Assembly: GCF_964199755.1 (NCBI RefSeq)
Contig: NC_133897.1
Coordinates: 133,676,125 to 133,740,124 of the forward strand
Reading direction: 5' to 3'
Length of the DNA: 64,000 bases
Source of the DNA: Larus michahellis
Taxonomy: Eukaryota; Chordata; Aves; Charadriiformes; Laridae
Shown: one piece after another, positions 41,788 through 55,037 of the stretch
Layout: the number at the start of each line of letters is the position of its first letter
Numbering within the stretch: the first letter of the stretch is position 1
Notes under the pieces: generated by a model
Databases searched by the model: none
The model's input: the letters and a program-made list of their open reading frames with translations, nothing else
What the model was told of the DNA's origin: nothing
Program-made: the position numbers and the translations under genes

Positions 41788-41819
41788 AAGATATATACCC
41801 TTTAAGATATATACCCTTT
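41788..41819 (+). repeat. Perfect 16-bp tandem duplication
   Basis: AAGATATATACCCTTT occurs twice head to tail (41788-41803 and 41804-41819). Confidence 0.93.
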
Positions 41820-44800
41820 CAGATTATTATCCGCTCCACAAATACTCATCACTTCTACAAGCCACCACAACATGCGTCTTTGGGAAGTACAGGTTTGCAG
41901 ATTGTCAAAGAATGTTTTTCCAAGCATATTCCAGAGCTAGTCTGCGAATGACCATTTTTCTTTATAAATCGGTTGGTTTCTACACCTCTTTACTTATAGG
42001 TGTGGTTATCTTCCTGAAAAATAAAAAGCAGACTGTGCCAACTAGTCTCTATTCAAATTTTAGAAAAATAACATGCAAGGATCACAACATTATTTAACAG
42101 TAGTCATTAAACTTGACAAGTAAATCTGGTTTTCACTTGACTAGAAGGATTGCAAAATCTCTAATATGCGTATGGGTTAGAAAATTGACGTAACATAGAA
42201 CAACACGCCTATATCCCATGTGTATGTGTATGGCCTGTGCCAAATGCTCCTCTACTGTACTTGCTAAATATACAAAACACCTCTGCGCTTCCTTTCAAGC
42301 CGAGGCAATAAAGGCTGAAGTGCTGAACTTCCCAACCCATCATCGCGGAGCGCCTGTTAACATACAGCGCAAGTCCATGTGAAAATGCAGAGACCACGGT
42401 TCGCAGGTTCTCAATACTGGCACTCAATTGGCAGGACCTGTCATCTCTGTCTAGCCTGCACTTTGTGACCCTAACATTTTCTCTTCTTTCCCACCACAAT
42501 TATTCGGCGCTGAAGAAAAAAGGTGCAGATTACCTGTGGGTCAGGCACAGGATATGAAGAACAAAGAGAGTTCTTGAAATCCACTTCATTCTGTCTGACA
42601 ATTTGTGGATGAACAGTCAAGGAATTAAATCAGGCTGTGAAGGCTTTCAAAACACTCCCATTTTAAACTTTAAGACTATAAAGAGAAGCTTATAGTGTAA
42701 AAAAAAAAAAAATCACAACAAAAACCCAAACCCCACCTTTTAGTGTTAAAATAGCACATCAAAACAAAAAAATTAAATTTAAGGCTATTAGCTATATAAA
42801 CTATTAGCTATTATAAGCACACTCAGGACTAAGAACTAAAATTATTTAACAAACTCCTTTTCATAGCCGATGACTTAGGAGTGCTCTCCTGCACTGAACA
42901 CGTAACCCTTTTAGAACACACAATGGATGTCATTCTTTTCTAATAGAAAAAGTGATTAAAATCCTGGTTTGCTTGCTCACAGGAACAAGTGCATTTGGAT
43001 TAAACACGATACTCCTAAAGTAAACAGCGTATGTTCCAAAATAAATATAGATCTCATTCTGCAACTTGTATTTATTGAAGTAGCCACACTAAAATCAAGG
43101 TTTACATTTTCATTTCAGCTGCACCTTGTAACTGGAAGAATCCAATTTAAAATAAAACATGACCAGGAGAACTATCTATATAGCAACTGTAACTTGACAG
43201 TTACATTCCCACAGCAAAAGAAAACTCTAATTTGCTAGTTCTCTTTACCTCATAAGTGTCATGAAGCAGATATTTCAAGAACTGATAGTGTCTTGATATA
43301 TATTACTCAATACATTGCAATTTATTTATTGAAAAGGAAGACCAAAATGTAAAGTCATACCTCTAGCACAGGGTCAGCACAATGGCAATAAGTGCAGTCC
43401 TTCAAACCCCACTTTAGGGTGTAGATTTGTTGTTCGTGTTCCAGTTCAGAGCTACTCCCTATCGTTCCGAATACACCTCATTACATTCCAGTTGTTCAGA
43501 CAAGATAAAACATAAAACTATTCTATTTCTGTAATGTATGATCTTACTCGGGGAAGTGTTTTGGAGTGTCCCTCTATCAAGCAACTCCTGCTACAACACT
43601 GACAAAATAATTTGTTATTCTATTTCTGTATGTTTCGCAGGAAAAGAGAAGGGAAGAGGAGGGTGTCAGAGAAAGAATTTTACCCATAGATAGAAACGGA
43701 TAAAAGCAACACAAGTTTGTCTTTTTAAAGAGTCTGTGTCACTCATGGAAAGGACAGTGTTAAGTTCAAAATGTCAAATTCACTTTATTTTAAAAGTTCA
43801 GCACTTCACGTTGTAAATACCTTCTTTACGACATGATTCATGTTATCTGCGGATATGTACTTTTGTAAAAAGAAAAAAATTCTATGACTAATGAAAGCCA
43901 GTGAAAATAAAATATGAATGTGTTTAAAGAAGTAACAAAAGCCATGAACTTAGTCAACATGTCATTAATAATTCCCAAATGTATTAACTTGAAAGTACAC
44001 TTTTAGGAACATAGACATTTTATTGAAACTATATACTAAAGGTTGTTCAAATATATTTGAATTTTAAACAATTCCAAAATTAAACTTATGAAAAGAATGA
44101 TTTCTCCATAAAAGCCTGAAAAGAATGTCTCATATCTCAGGAAATGAGAGTGATGTTGTAGTTCACATGGAAATTTTCACAAAAAGATGTGAGGTCTCTC
44201 TTTTGGTCCTGCGCAACCAACTCATTTAAACTTTCTGTGCCTTGGTGCTGTTGATCATCTCCTAAATACATGTGTTTGAATGAACGCTACAATGCTTTGG
44301 GCTGGTGAGTCTCCCATCCTTGTAATTATCTGCTAATGGGACAAAGACTGGGATTAAAATTCTCTCTGCTAACCTTGCCAGTACAGACAGCTAAAACTTT
44401 GGCTCCTATGGGCAGCCCGAAGACCTCTGCGCAACACTTGGCATTCTTCTCCCTCTTTTTCTTCCCCCCCCCAGCCAGTGCTGTGGGGCAGATGTTGACC
44501 TCCGGGCTGCTGCTCAGTGGCAGAAGTAGGGAGTGAGCTGGGGCACCGCTGCCTTGCCCAGCTGGAGCAGAGGACAACTATCTATCTGCTTCGCCAGAGC
44601 TCTAGGAGACCCAGCTGGATAGGCAAGAGTTTTTCTGCCACCTTACAGTTTAGAGAAAAGGCGAAGCAACAGGAAGGTAAATAAAGTGATAAAGTGATGC
44701 TACAAGCTTGGTAGGCTCCTGTGTATTTCCGCTGAGCTGTACGTGTGTGAAGACCGTATAGGGTCTATTTTCAGTGGCACCCAGTATGGAAGTACTCATT

Positions 44801-47217
44801 GCTGGCCACATGAAAGAAGTTAAGTGGTTAATAAGTTGCATAAGCCTATAGGAATGATCTTCTCAAGTAAGCTAAGGAGCTATTTGTTATTCTTCGTAGC
44901 TCTAACACTCACAAACCCCAGCAGAACGTTCCACGACAGCCAGGCATTGTGCATTTTGGATGGATCGAAGCTTTTAGCTGGGTTTCGCACACACCAGCAA
45001 AGCCACAGTTCTGCCTATGAATAAAGACTTTGTTTTGCATTTCTGTTCATTTACCTACAGTTACATGTGCGGTGTAATTTAGTCCCACATTCATGAAGTG
45101 GAACCTCATGAGCTTTCTGCAAGTCACCCATTGTTGTAGTATCACATAGACAAGAAACTACTTCCAGTCATTCCCTCATACATATCAGGGAAAATTCCTT
45201 AGCATGATTTGCATTTCCTTTCCTTTCTTTCTTTCCTTCCTGCAGCGAAACTGAGCTGTTCCTGGATTGCTACTATGGAAAACTAAATGCAAATAGATGG
45301 GCTTTGTGTCTCAGTCTGAATGTGCTAAGAACTGCTGCGATGCCTGCTGGAAGGGAGTCCACAGTTGTTCATTGATGGGTTCATTAGAAAGTGAACTCTC
45401 CTACTCTTCATAGGACTTAAAGTACCTTAAAAATTAGGTTTACACCTACAAATAAATGTAGTGCTGTAAAAAAAAAACATACCTCTTTTGGAATAAAAAA
45501 CCCAAAACCTCTTTTGGAAGCATTTGCATAATCAGATTCGGCTTTCCGAAGGTGAACTATCAGAAGTTGAATCATGGGCTCCTCATAAAGCATACCAAGC
45601 CAGAGTCTGGTCATGAGGTCCCCGTTACAGACATTACAAACATCAGGAGGAGGTGCACACTTATTTCAGCCAAATGAGAAAAGGCATTTTTGAATAGATG
45701 TTCCTCTGTAGGGCCCTGGATGACTCTACTTTGCGTGACCAGGGATTAGTTCAGCTGCCATCCTTACAGTATTTGGGGGTGGGAGGGAATAATTCAGCCA
45801 ACTCTGTCTGAAGTTTTCCTCTCCCTGCAACCATCCCTTGTATCTCACCAGGAATAAGGCTTATTCAACAGCCTTTCCTGTAATTGCTTATTTTCTTGAA
45901 TTTGATGGCCCAGAAATCTATTTACAGGATGTTCTACAGTTCTTTCTACCTGTTTTTGTAATAAGTGACTACAGTTGTTTCTTATTCAACATCCAGCTAA
46001 CCAATTAGGAAGTAAAGGGCCAAAGGTTCGCCAAGACTTTCCAGGATCCATCCTCCAATCACAGCCATTTAAATCAGACTAACTCTGCCCAAATCAGATA
46101 GATGCCTCAAAGAAACAGCTATTTCTCACAGCAGTAGAACCAGACGTAGTGGTCTGAACATTAACTTGTTCATGTTCATTGCTAAATTAAGGTTAAGCCA
46201 TCACTTTATGAAAAACTGAACATTCTCAATTTTTGTATTACCAGCAATAAATATTCACATGACCAACATGAATGATTGCATTCAACCATCACCAAGAGCT
46301 GATTCTGCTTTCAGCTGCATCCTTAAGTACCACACTCTTTTGAAAATTATTTACAAAGAGAAAATGTTTCTTTCATAGATTGGTTTTTAAATATCTCCAG
46401 CGAAAAAATATTTCTTAGACTATGAGACAACGCACATGCTATTTTTCTGGTTTGAGACAATGTGAAATGCAGTGTTCTTAAGAAATTTGTTTTCTTTGGC
46501 ATCATTGGAGTTAATATCTACCTCTGGGACAGTAAACCCACCCCTTTACCTCAAGAGAGGTTAACCTCCACCTATCAACAGCACTGGTGCTCTGTGCTGG
46601 ATAATTATTATTTTTTTCCTGATGGTGACACATTTAGGTTGATTTTCTTCCTTGCTCGTACATCACTGGTGATCCCAGCACAACAAAGGAAATCTATGCT
46701 TAATGCCACACCGAGGTCTTGCAATGCTCTGAGACAAGTTCACAAATGAAATCTTTTAAATAGAACTGGGGTAATTGTGCATGAGGGAAACAAAGAGCAG
46801 GAAGCACTCAAAGCTGCTGTGTTTACCTCTTAAAGAGCTGCACCTATTGCTTTAAAAAAAAAATCCCAACCAAAATAGTAACAAACCCCTCCATCCTCCA
46901 ACAACTTTCTTTATGAATAATCGAACAATTAAAACCCATAAAGTTGTTGTACGGTCATTAAATTCTGTGTAACTTTACTCCTCATCTCAAATGGAAGATA
47001 ATGCCATCTCTAACGGCAGTGATGCAGACTTAATCAATGGTCTAATCTTTTAAGCATTCTGAAAGCTTATCACAAGCCGAGCCTAATGCAGTAACTGTTA
47101 ACACCAACGAAGTTCATTAATGTATTAATGCGTTCTCCATCACTTTTTCCTTCTACTAAAATTATTTCCAAAAAACAGAAAGTAAAAAATAGACAAGTGA
47201 TGTTAAGAAATAATAAA

Positions 47218-47275
47218 GATTATAAACATTATAATTATAATTAATAATTATAAAATAATATTATAATCTAATCAA
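47218..47275. repeat. AT-only, partly palindromic stretch
   Basis: Words ATTATAATTATAATTAATAA and TTATAAAATAATATTATAAT form overlapping inverted repeats in a nearly GC-free segment. Simple-sequence DNA with no evident function. Confidence 0.6.
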
Positions 47276-50200
47276 AGGAGAAAAAAGGGTCACAAGAATC
47301 AAAAGGAGAAATTTTTTCTCCTTTCTCATGAATTATTTTAATTCATACCTACCAATATTTTATGTTATCTCAAGGACAATGGTATAACTTTGAAGTAATT
47401 TTACTCATTTCTGAAGCATTATTTCGCACCCCTGCAACTGAAAGCCTAGAAGTCTCACTTGCTTTATGGACATGAGAAATGGGAGCTATTAAACGATACA
47501 CACAATCACAAGTAACTTGTTTTGGAACAGCAGTCCTCAGAGGAGTAAGACTCTGATTTACTGTTGTTCTGATTTCTTCTTTTTCATGGGTTACCCCATC
47601 ATTTTGTAAACATAATTTGTCACCAACACCAGCCAGAGTTCTCTGTAACTACTTTTTGCCTTTCTTTCAGATCTGTTATCCCTGCTGAGAGAATCTACTA
47701 AAGAAGAATTTTTCATACTGACACCAACTGTAGTCTTGCTGTGAATAACCACATTCCCATAAAAATCATTCCATTTATTGCAAAGTTGTTGGCAGACCAT
47801 AGGAATAATAGTCAACTCAGGAAACCTTTTATCCTGAAATCACATAGCTTAACCCTTTGCATGACCATATGAAGTTTATACATAAAAGCTGTATTACCGC
47901 ACTGCTGATTTAATGCTTTAGTAAAAGCATTTTTGTTGTTGGCAAATTTTTTAAATCATTTTTTTCACAGTACTTCTTTTAACTAAAAAGAAAATAAAAA
48001 AAAAAGACTGAATTGAAATCAATCAAGTAGTATCCGGGGTTTTTTTCTTAATATGCAATGTTGTATTTAAAATTACAGACTCTTTCCCAGTATGTGAAAT
48101 AATATATTAGCATAGATTCTTAAGTTTGATTTTGATTATAAACTAAAAATTTACAGTCAAATGAAAATTTCTTCCTCTCTTTTTTTCCTACCTTCCTATG
48201 GTAAGGAAAGATATAAGAATTTATAATTAATGGAACAATTAGAAAAAAAACCCCAGTTTGCTTTATGATTTTTTTGGAAGATGCTTCTTTTAGTCATTAC
48301 ATTTGCTTTGTTAAACACCACACTAGTGGAGATTAGGTTCAGGAAAGAGACATTAGTTTTGTTAGTCAGTCCTCTTGACAGTTTGGGAGTCAGAGGTTGG
48401 TGGTATTCAAATTTCTGTCCGAATTTATTAAAGTGATGGAATAAAAAAAGTCAGTGTATGTTTTCACTGTCTTTTTTGTTCTGTTCATCAACCCTTATTT
48501 GTAGGAATTACGGCTTTATTTATGCATTATTCATTTGACCAAGGCCTTAATGGGAGCTTTGGACTTATAAACACACCTTTAAGAAAAATACACACATTTT
48601 GTTCCAATAAATGAATTGAAATATTTGAATTGTATTTTTAAACTTTGCAGACAGAGAAAATTCTTAGAAAACCTCTTACTTGAGTTATAGCTGCTGCTAC
48701 AATTGGCTCTCCCCCTTGCCTACCAAGGTCAGGGAAGGCGTTATTCCCCTGTGTATCCGTATTTTACATTCGCAATGCGAGTTATACAAACATGCAGAAG
48801 AAAAAGCGGAGACCTTTCAACTGATTGAAGTGATTTTCTACAGTTCAGAAAGGAACATTTGCTCACATGTAGCTGATCGTTCGTGTGGCAATAATATTGC
48901 AGCTGAGCTCAGTACTCATGTCAGCTGCCCGTACTCTGCCGTCAGGGAACATGTAAGAACTATCGTCTCCCAGTATTTCTAGTACTGTAGGTAAGTTCAG
49001 AAAGTGCCTGGACTGCTCTGTTCCGACTGGACAAGGATCTTGGAAAAAAAAAAACAACAACAAATACTCCATTCCTTCAACACCTCGTTGTTTCTTTTGT
49101 CAAGCTTTTCATTTACATTTTTTTAAAATCCTCATTAAATCCTCATGCTTTAACAGCACTCGCTAAGATCGCTTTAGTCCACTGCAGAATCACTCAGATT
49201 CTTGACCACAAGACAAGACAAATTTTAAAAATGCAACTGACAGCAGTCAAATTTTACTTTAAAACACGGAAAAATAAAAGCGATACTGCGATGAGTAAAG
49301 GGAATAATCCCCTCCCCCTTTCTTTAAAGTTTCATTAGACCATTGAACAGGATGAAATTCAGATAGAGGCCTTATTGTAACCACACTGAAACAGTAGAAA
49401 TCTCCCGAGACCGTGAAACTCAAACATTTTGGGAACCAACTTCAAGCACTCCTTTCGTGCTTTTAAAACAAAATGAATGAAAGACACTTCTTAATTTTTC
49501 TCCCTGTAGCAACATTTTAAAATGATTCCTACAAAAAACCCCAGCATAGATCTGTTTAAAATAAATGTGCGTGCGTATTTTCTCAACAAATTTAAACTAC
49601 AATCGTAGCAGTCACACATGACCACGCCAGCACAAACTGCATGATGGCTGTCAAGATACCAGACAACTGCATTGATAATGTTGAAAATTTGTGACAAAAT
49701 TAAACCTAGGCTGAAGAGATTGGTAGAAACTACCTACCATGCATACTGCTAAGATGCTTACACTGTGGTTTCGAATCTTTGTACTTATGTGAGGACTGGC
49801 TAATGTGCTCTCATCCTGCAAAATGGCAAGCACAGATGACGCTTTGTTTCGCCTAGCTTTCCTAAAATAAAAGGTACATCATTTTCAGAGACTGATCCAC
49901 TTAAAACACCAACCTGCATAATGCAAATCTGACGTTTGCAGTTTAAGATGGTACCCTAATCAAAAAAAAGAGAATTTTTTTTAAAGGTGACTATTATGTT
50001 TTCTTTAGTTTATCTTCTCGGTTTTGCACTGGAGGAGTCCAGGGAGGAAAAAGAATGGTTTGCCTCAAAGTGATGGAATCAGCACAAAATAACTGCATTA
50101 CGTGAACAGAAAGGGTGGGCTGGGAAAGATATTTGAGTGTAAATTAATGTTGATCTTAGCTGGAATAACTTGCACTCTTCAACACTTGCAGCTGCACCAG

Positions 50201-51572
50201 GGACTTGACTGGCTGTATGAGATTTTACACATCTGTCAGCTTCATCAGAGACCAAAACACAAAATCTGCTGCTCAGGAATGCTACTTGAATTTGTGTAAC
50301 TTTTTAGATTTCTAGGTTATAAACGAATAATGGATTACTTAGGAAACTTATGAATGTGTTATGAATGAGTCATAACTACAATATTGACATCTGTAGTACT
50401 AGATAGACTTTTGTTCAGTAGTATTCATAATATTTAAAGAAAATGTAAAAAACGTTTTGTTCACATTGGTTCTGTGAAATATTAAAAGCCAAATAGAAGC
50501 CTTTCTATGCAAGAATAAACGGAAAGCAATACATTAATTAATAGCAACACTAACTGCTTTTACCGTTAGTATCAACTACTTACTCATTTGGCATCACGGT
50601 CCTATTACTTCAGACTTCTAGGATAATTTAAATAGTAAAAAAAGCCTATTCAAATCTGAGATGACAATTCTGGCACTAAGAGGCCTTCAGGATGAATCGC
50701 ATCATTACCTAGTTTTGGATCTAAGATGCCGAACCATGAAGCAGTGTATCACATCTGTGCTTAGGGCACAATCTGCATTGGCAGAAGAGCTCTGTGGCAC
50801 GTATCAGGCACTTTGCAACCCCTCAAATGTAAAAGTTCATTAAGGGCAGGTGTTTATATTTGTCAACAATATAACGTAAGCCAGCGTTTTGAAATCTGCT
50901 AATGGATTGACAGTAAAAGCATGAAAACATACTGCAAACTTCTCAGTCTCTTAAATTTCTTACAGTGAGTTTTGCATCTCTTCATTTCCATCAAGCCTTA
51001 TACAGGTTTTTAGAACAACTATACTATTTCATTATCGGTTATAAGAAATTTTCAAAGCACTGTCTCATGTCATTCATTATATAGCAATTTTTATGTTACC
51101 CTTCAGAGCCTCCCGCTGCAGCACAACACTAAGGCTTCTGTTGCAACTAAAGCTGCCCTACGTGGGGTAGATCTGTGATTCCAGTAACAGACCTTGTCTA
51201 TATACTACTTTGGTGCAGATATTACAATGACTTTCAGGTACCTTACCACTGCCCTACAATACACTATCTCCTGTACCGGCTGAACTTCAAATCTGATATT
51301 TCAGGCCCTGCAGAACCCAGCTGTAATGGGCAGCTACAATTGTTACCGTGAAAAGCATTTCTGCATTTGGTGTTTTATTTCCTGGGAAGGGGACAAGAAC
51401 TTTTATTCTGCCACTGGAAGGAATACCTTTGAATGTGCAATTTGGGAGAGTACGTAGACAAAACATGTCTTGTTATCTGATAGAAATTACTCTGTAGTAC
51501 CATCTTGGAGATGGGTTTAATACCGCTAAAAGTTGCTGTCTACCACAAACCTTTTTTCACTAGCACTGACAA

Positions 51573-52288
51573 ATGGAACGCCATCCAGAGTGACCTTGAC
51601 AGGTTTGAGGAGTGGGCCAATGTGAACCTCATGAAGTTCAATAAAGCCAACTGCAAGGTCCCGCACCTGGGTTGGGACAATGACCTGTAACAGTACAGGC
51701 TGGGTGGTGAATTGGTTGAAAGCAACCCTATAGAGAAGAACTTGGGGATACCGATGGATAAAAAATTGGACATGAGCCAGCAGTGTGCGCTTGTAGCACA
51801 GAAAGCCAACCGTATCTTGGGCTGCATCAAAAGAAGCTTGGCCAGCAGGTTGAAGAAGGTGATTCTCCCCCTCTATTCTGCTCTGGTGAGACCCTACCTG
51901 GAGTACTGTGTCCAGCTCTGGGGTCCCCAGCGCAAGAAAAACATGGATCAGTTGGAGCAAGTCCAGAGGAGGGCCACAAAAATGATCAGAGGGCTGGAGC
52001 ACCTGTCCTATGAAGACAGGCTGAGACATCTGGGGTTGTTCTGCCTGAAAAAGAGAAGGCTCTGGGGAAACCTTATTGTGGCTTTTCAATATATAAAGGG
52101 CCCATATAAGAAGGAATTTTTACCAAGGCTTGTAGCGATAGGACAAGGGGTAAGAGGTAACAGTTTTAAACTGAAATAGGGTAGATTTTGATTAGATACT
52201 AGGAAGGAAGTGTTTACAATGAGGGTGGTGAGGCACTGGAACAGGTTGTCCAGAGAAGTTGTGGATGCCTCATCCCTGGAAGTGTTCA
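51573..52288 (+). mobile_element. CR1 LINE fragment lacking both ends, antisense in an EYA1 intron
   Basis: Homology begins in the RT domain just after the catalytic box (AIQSDLDRFEEWANVNLMKF). It continues through an in-frame stop near 51688 and [20 protein letters not shown] to the C-terminal region ([20 protein letters not shown], in another frame). It stops at about 52288 inside what should be EVFKARLDG. The 3' UTR and octamer tail are absent. CR1 integrates from its 3' end, so loss of the 3' end needs a later deletion or rearrangement. Confidence 0.9.
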
Positions 52289-54865
52289 GTCGTATTGGTT
52301 GGGGTGATTTGTGTGTCAATGTATTTCTTCACAAAGCATGCCTGCCTACTCTTTAGCTCATTTGTACTACAGCAAAATCTAGGTATCCCAAGAAGAAGCC
52401 CCAGTACCAAACAGGAGATTACATGGAGTTCACACTGGTTACTAGCTCACAAGTACAAACACCTGAAACACTGCAATGATTAGTGAAGACCAATGGCCTT
52501 CTGCTCTAAGTGGTTTTTTTCATTTTTTTCCCCCATGCTCTTAAAAAACAGACTTTACTTGAAATGTATGAATAATCCAAACTGGAACAATTACAACTTA
52601 CAAAAATCATCCAAAATAAAAAACAGTAGAAAACAAATTAGCATATACAATGGAAAACTGGAAAGTTTTCTTGGATGACTATTTGCAATGGGGTTTTGTC
52701 CTTTTTTTTTTTTTAAGTTGTTTGAATACACACATTTTCTAATTGTGTCAGAAGAGAGAGCATTTGTGTCAGGATGTTCCTGAGGACTAAGACATTAAAG
52801 AGACCAAGCTGAAGCATTGTTAGAAAGACAACTACAACTGTACGCAATAACAACTACTACAGTCACCAGACTTGGCTGTCTCTTTTCCCTCTTCAGTACT
52901 TTATGACAGAATTATCATCCTTGTATCTGTAGATACCATCCTCATCCTCATCATCATCCTTATCTGCAGATGAGAAGCCTATGGCAGATGGATAAGGAAT
53001 TACAAAGTAGTGGCAACCACAAAAATGGACCTCGTGTCACTTCATTCTACAGAAATATATATGTAAAAATATGTGCACCAAACAACCAATTAGTATATAA
53101 TGCCAGCTTACCCTGTAAATGTTCTGAACTTGGAGCATGGCTTAAGACACAAAATTATCTTGATCTGAATTTTTCTATGCGGAGAAGTTGAGCAAGCTTT
53201 TCTCTGTGGTTATCGTGTTTTCACAGTCCTCCTCCACTTCCTTGGTCTGCCTGGCTATGCCTCTGCAGCTCCCCTCGCTCCCATCACTGACTGGACCTCC
53301 ACACAACTCAGATAAGTTTAAATCTAAGCAACACCATACCTGTCATGCCTGCCCAAAGCTGGCCTTACAACATTTCCACAAGGTGTGAGAGAATAAATGA
53401 TGGACTTCCACACTGCTAACAGTGGCCAACCTGCTCTCCCAGCTTGCTCTGGAGCTTGCTCCAAGCCGGCACTTAAGGGCTGGCTTGCATCCAAGCAGTT
53501 CACTTGTTAGATTACTTGACTCTAGGACCAGATGTGCTAAAATGCTTTCAGAAAGAGGAGCATTTTACCCTACAGTGGTCATGGGTCTTTGAGATGTGCA
53601 ATAACCTGCACACAACAAGTCTGCTGAACGTTATTATTCAATAATGTGTATTATCATAATGACCACGATCCCAAATCATGCATCAGAGTGCTACTGTGCT
53701 AAAAGTTACCAGCCTAAGTCTGTGGCGTATTAAAGTATCAAGGTCTGAGGGGAAGTAGTTTCCCTTTTCTCTTTCAGATTAAAGAAACAGAACATATGGC
53801 TGTATTGCTTCAAAGGCATTCCTACAGGGCACTGTGTGGTACGCTGGGGACATAGCTGCGTGCACGGTCACTGAAGGACCTGGGAGGAAAGTCACTTAGT
53901 CTCCTGCGGTGTTACTGAGACCTACAAAGGAGAAAATTCTCAGGCTGATGAAAAGAAGAATATGTTCCTGTCATGAAGAAAAGGTCTCCTTGAGGCCTAG
54001 AAGTGATTTATATGGTGCATTTGCCTCCAGCAGCAGGGAGGCAGCCTAGTTTCACCTGTAAGAACTGAAGGCAAAGGCCAAAGAGGGACTAACATTGAAG
54101 CTTTGCTTTGTGATCAGGCTTCACGGTTGCCGTGCTGGGGTTTTGTTGTTCCTTTTCTCAGTCCTGATCTCTCACTACAATCTCCAGTCTCCCTGGAGCA
54201 CCTCTTCTTGGAGCAATCCCTTTAGTGCCCGGTGTTACTACAGAAGGTATCACCATCTGCTTTATGGCTGCGAGAGTCTGCATTGCAACGTGGGCCTTAG
54301 AGGCCCTCTACATTTCTTTAGGGAATACTGTTGTGTCAGGCATCCCAGTCACATTTCAAGCAGTAGAAGCTGCCGTCCACACAGCCTTCAGCTTGCAAAA
54401 GAATATGAGGGAGAAGCAGTGTTGATAAATACTGATAGTCTGATAAGGGGGAGCTACAAACAAGGAGAGCAGGCACATCCACGTAGTAAATTACGCAGGA
54501 AACAAGACACAAAAAGCAGTTTTCATAAAAAATACCTGGCAGTTAATTTCTCCCTATCAACTTCTAGGTCTGAGTAAATCCAAGCTAGCAGTTACAGACT
54601 TGTAGGAGCCCTGGAAGGATTTATTGCCATATGGGTGGAGGGAGGAGGTTTACAGGGCAAACACAGAGCATGAGAGTCCAAGGATGTAAATGCTGTTTAT
54701 TCTTTGCTTTAAACTGTGAAAAGGTGCGTCTATGTAAGTCAGTTATCTCAGTGCTTCACGAGAGCTGGCTATGTTACCGTATCTGTAAAGTGCAGAATTT
54801 GTAAAACATTTCAGTGTTAATCTAACCTTATTTAAGGGAGTGAAGAGGCAGGAGAGTTAAAGCAA

Positions 54866-55037
54866 CGCAGACGGCTGCTCCTGTGCCGCTGCTCGGCGTG
54901 GGAGGACCGTCCGGCAGCCGGGCAGGACAGAGGAGCGAAGGTGCTGGCTGGTAGCCGGGGGTGGGATGGAAGCAGCCGGGCTGCCGCTCCAGCCAGCCCT
55001 GCTTACGGACACAGCTGCATCTTACGGAAATCGCACG
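54866..55037. promoter_or_regulatory. CpG-rich intronic patch, function unknown
   Basis: Sixteen CpGs in about 170 bases within AT-rich intron, with CCGG and GCCGGG words repeated (54908-54978). A 100-codon minus-strand frame (54828-55130) crosses it without any recognisable family. It is a candidate regulatory element or an old GC-rich repeat; only composition supports it. Confidence 0.25.
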
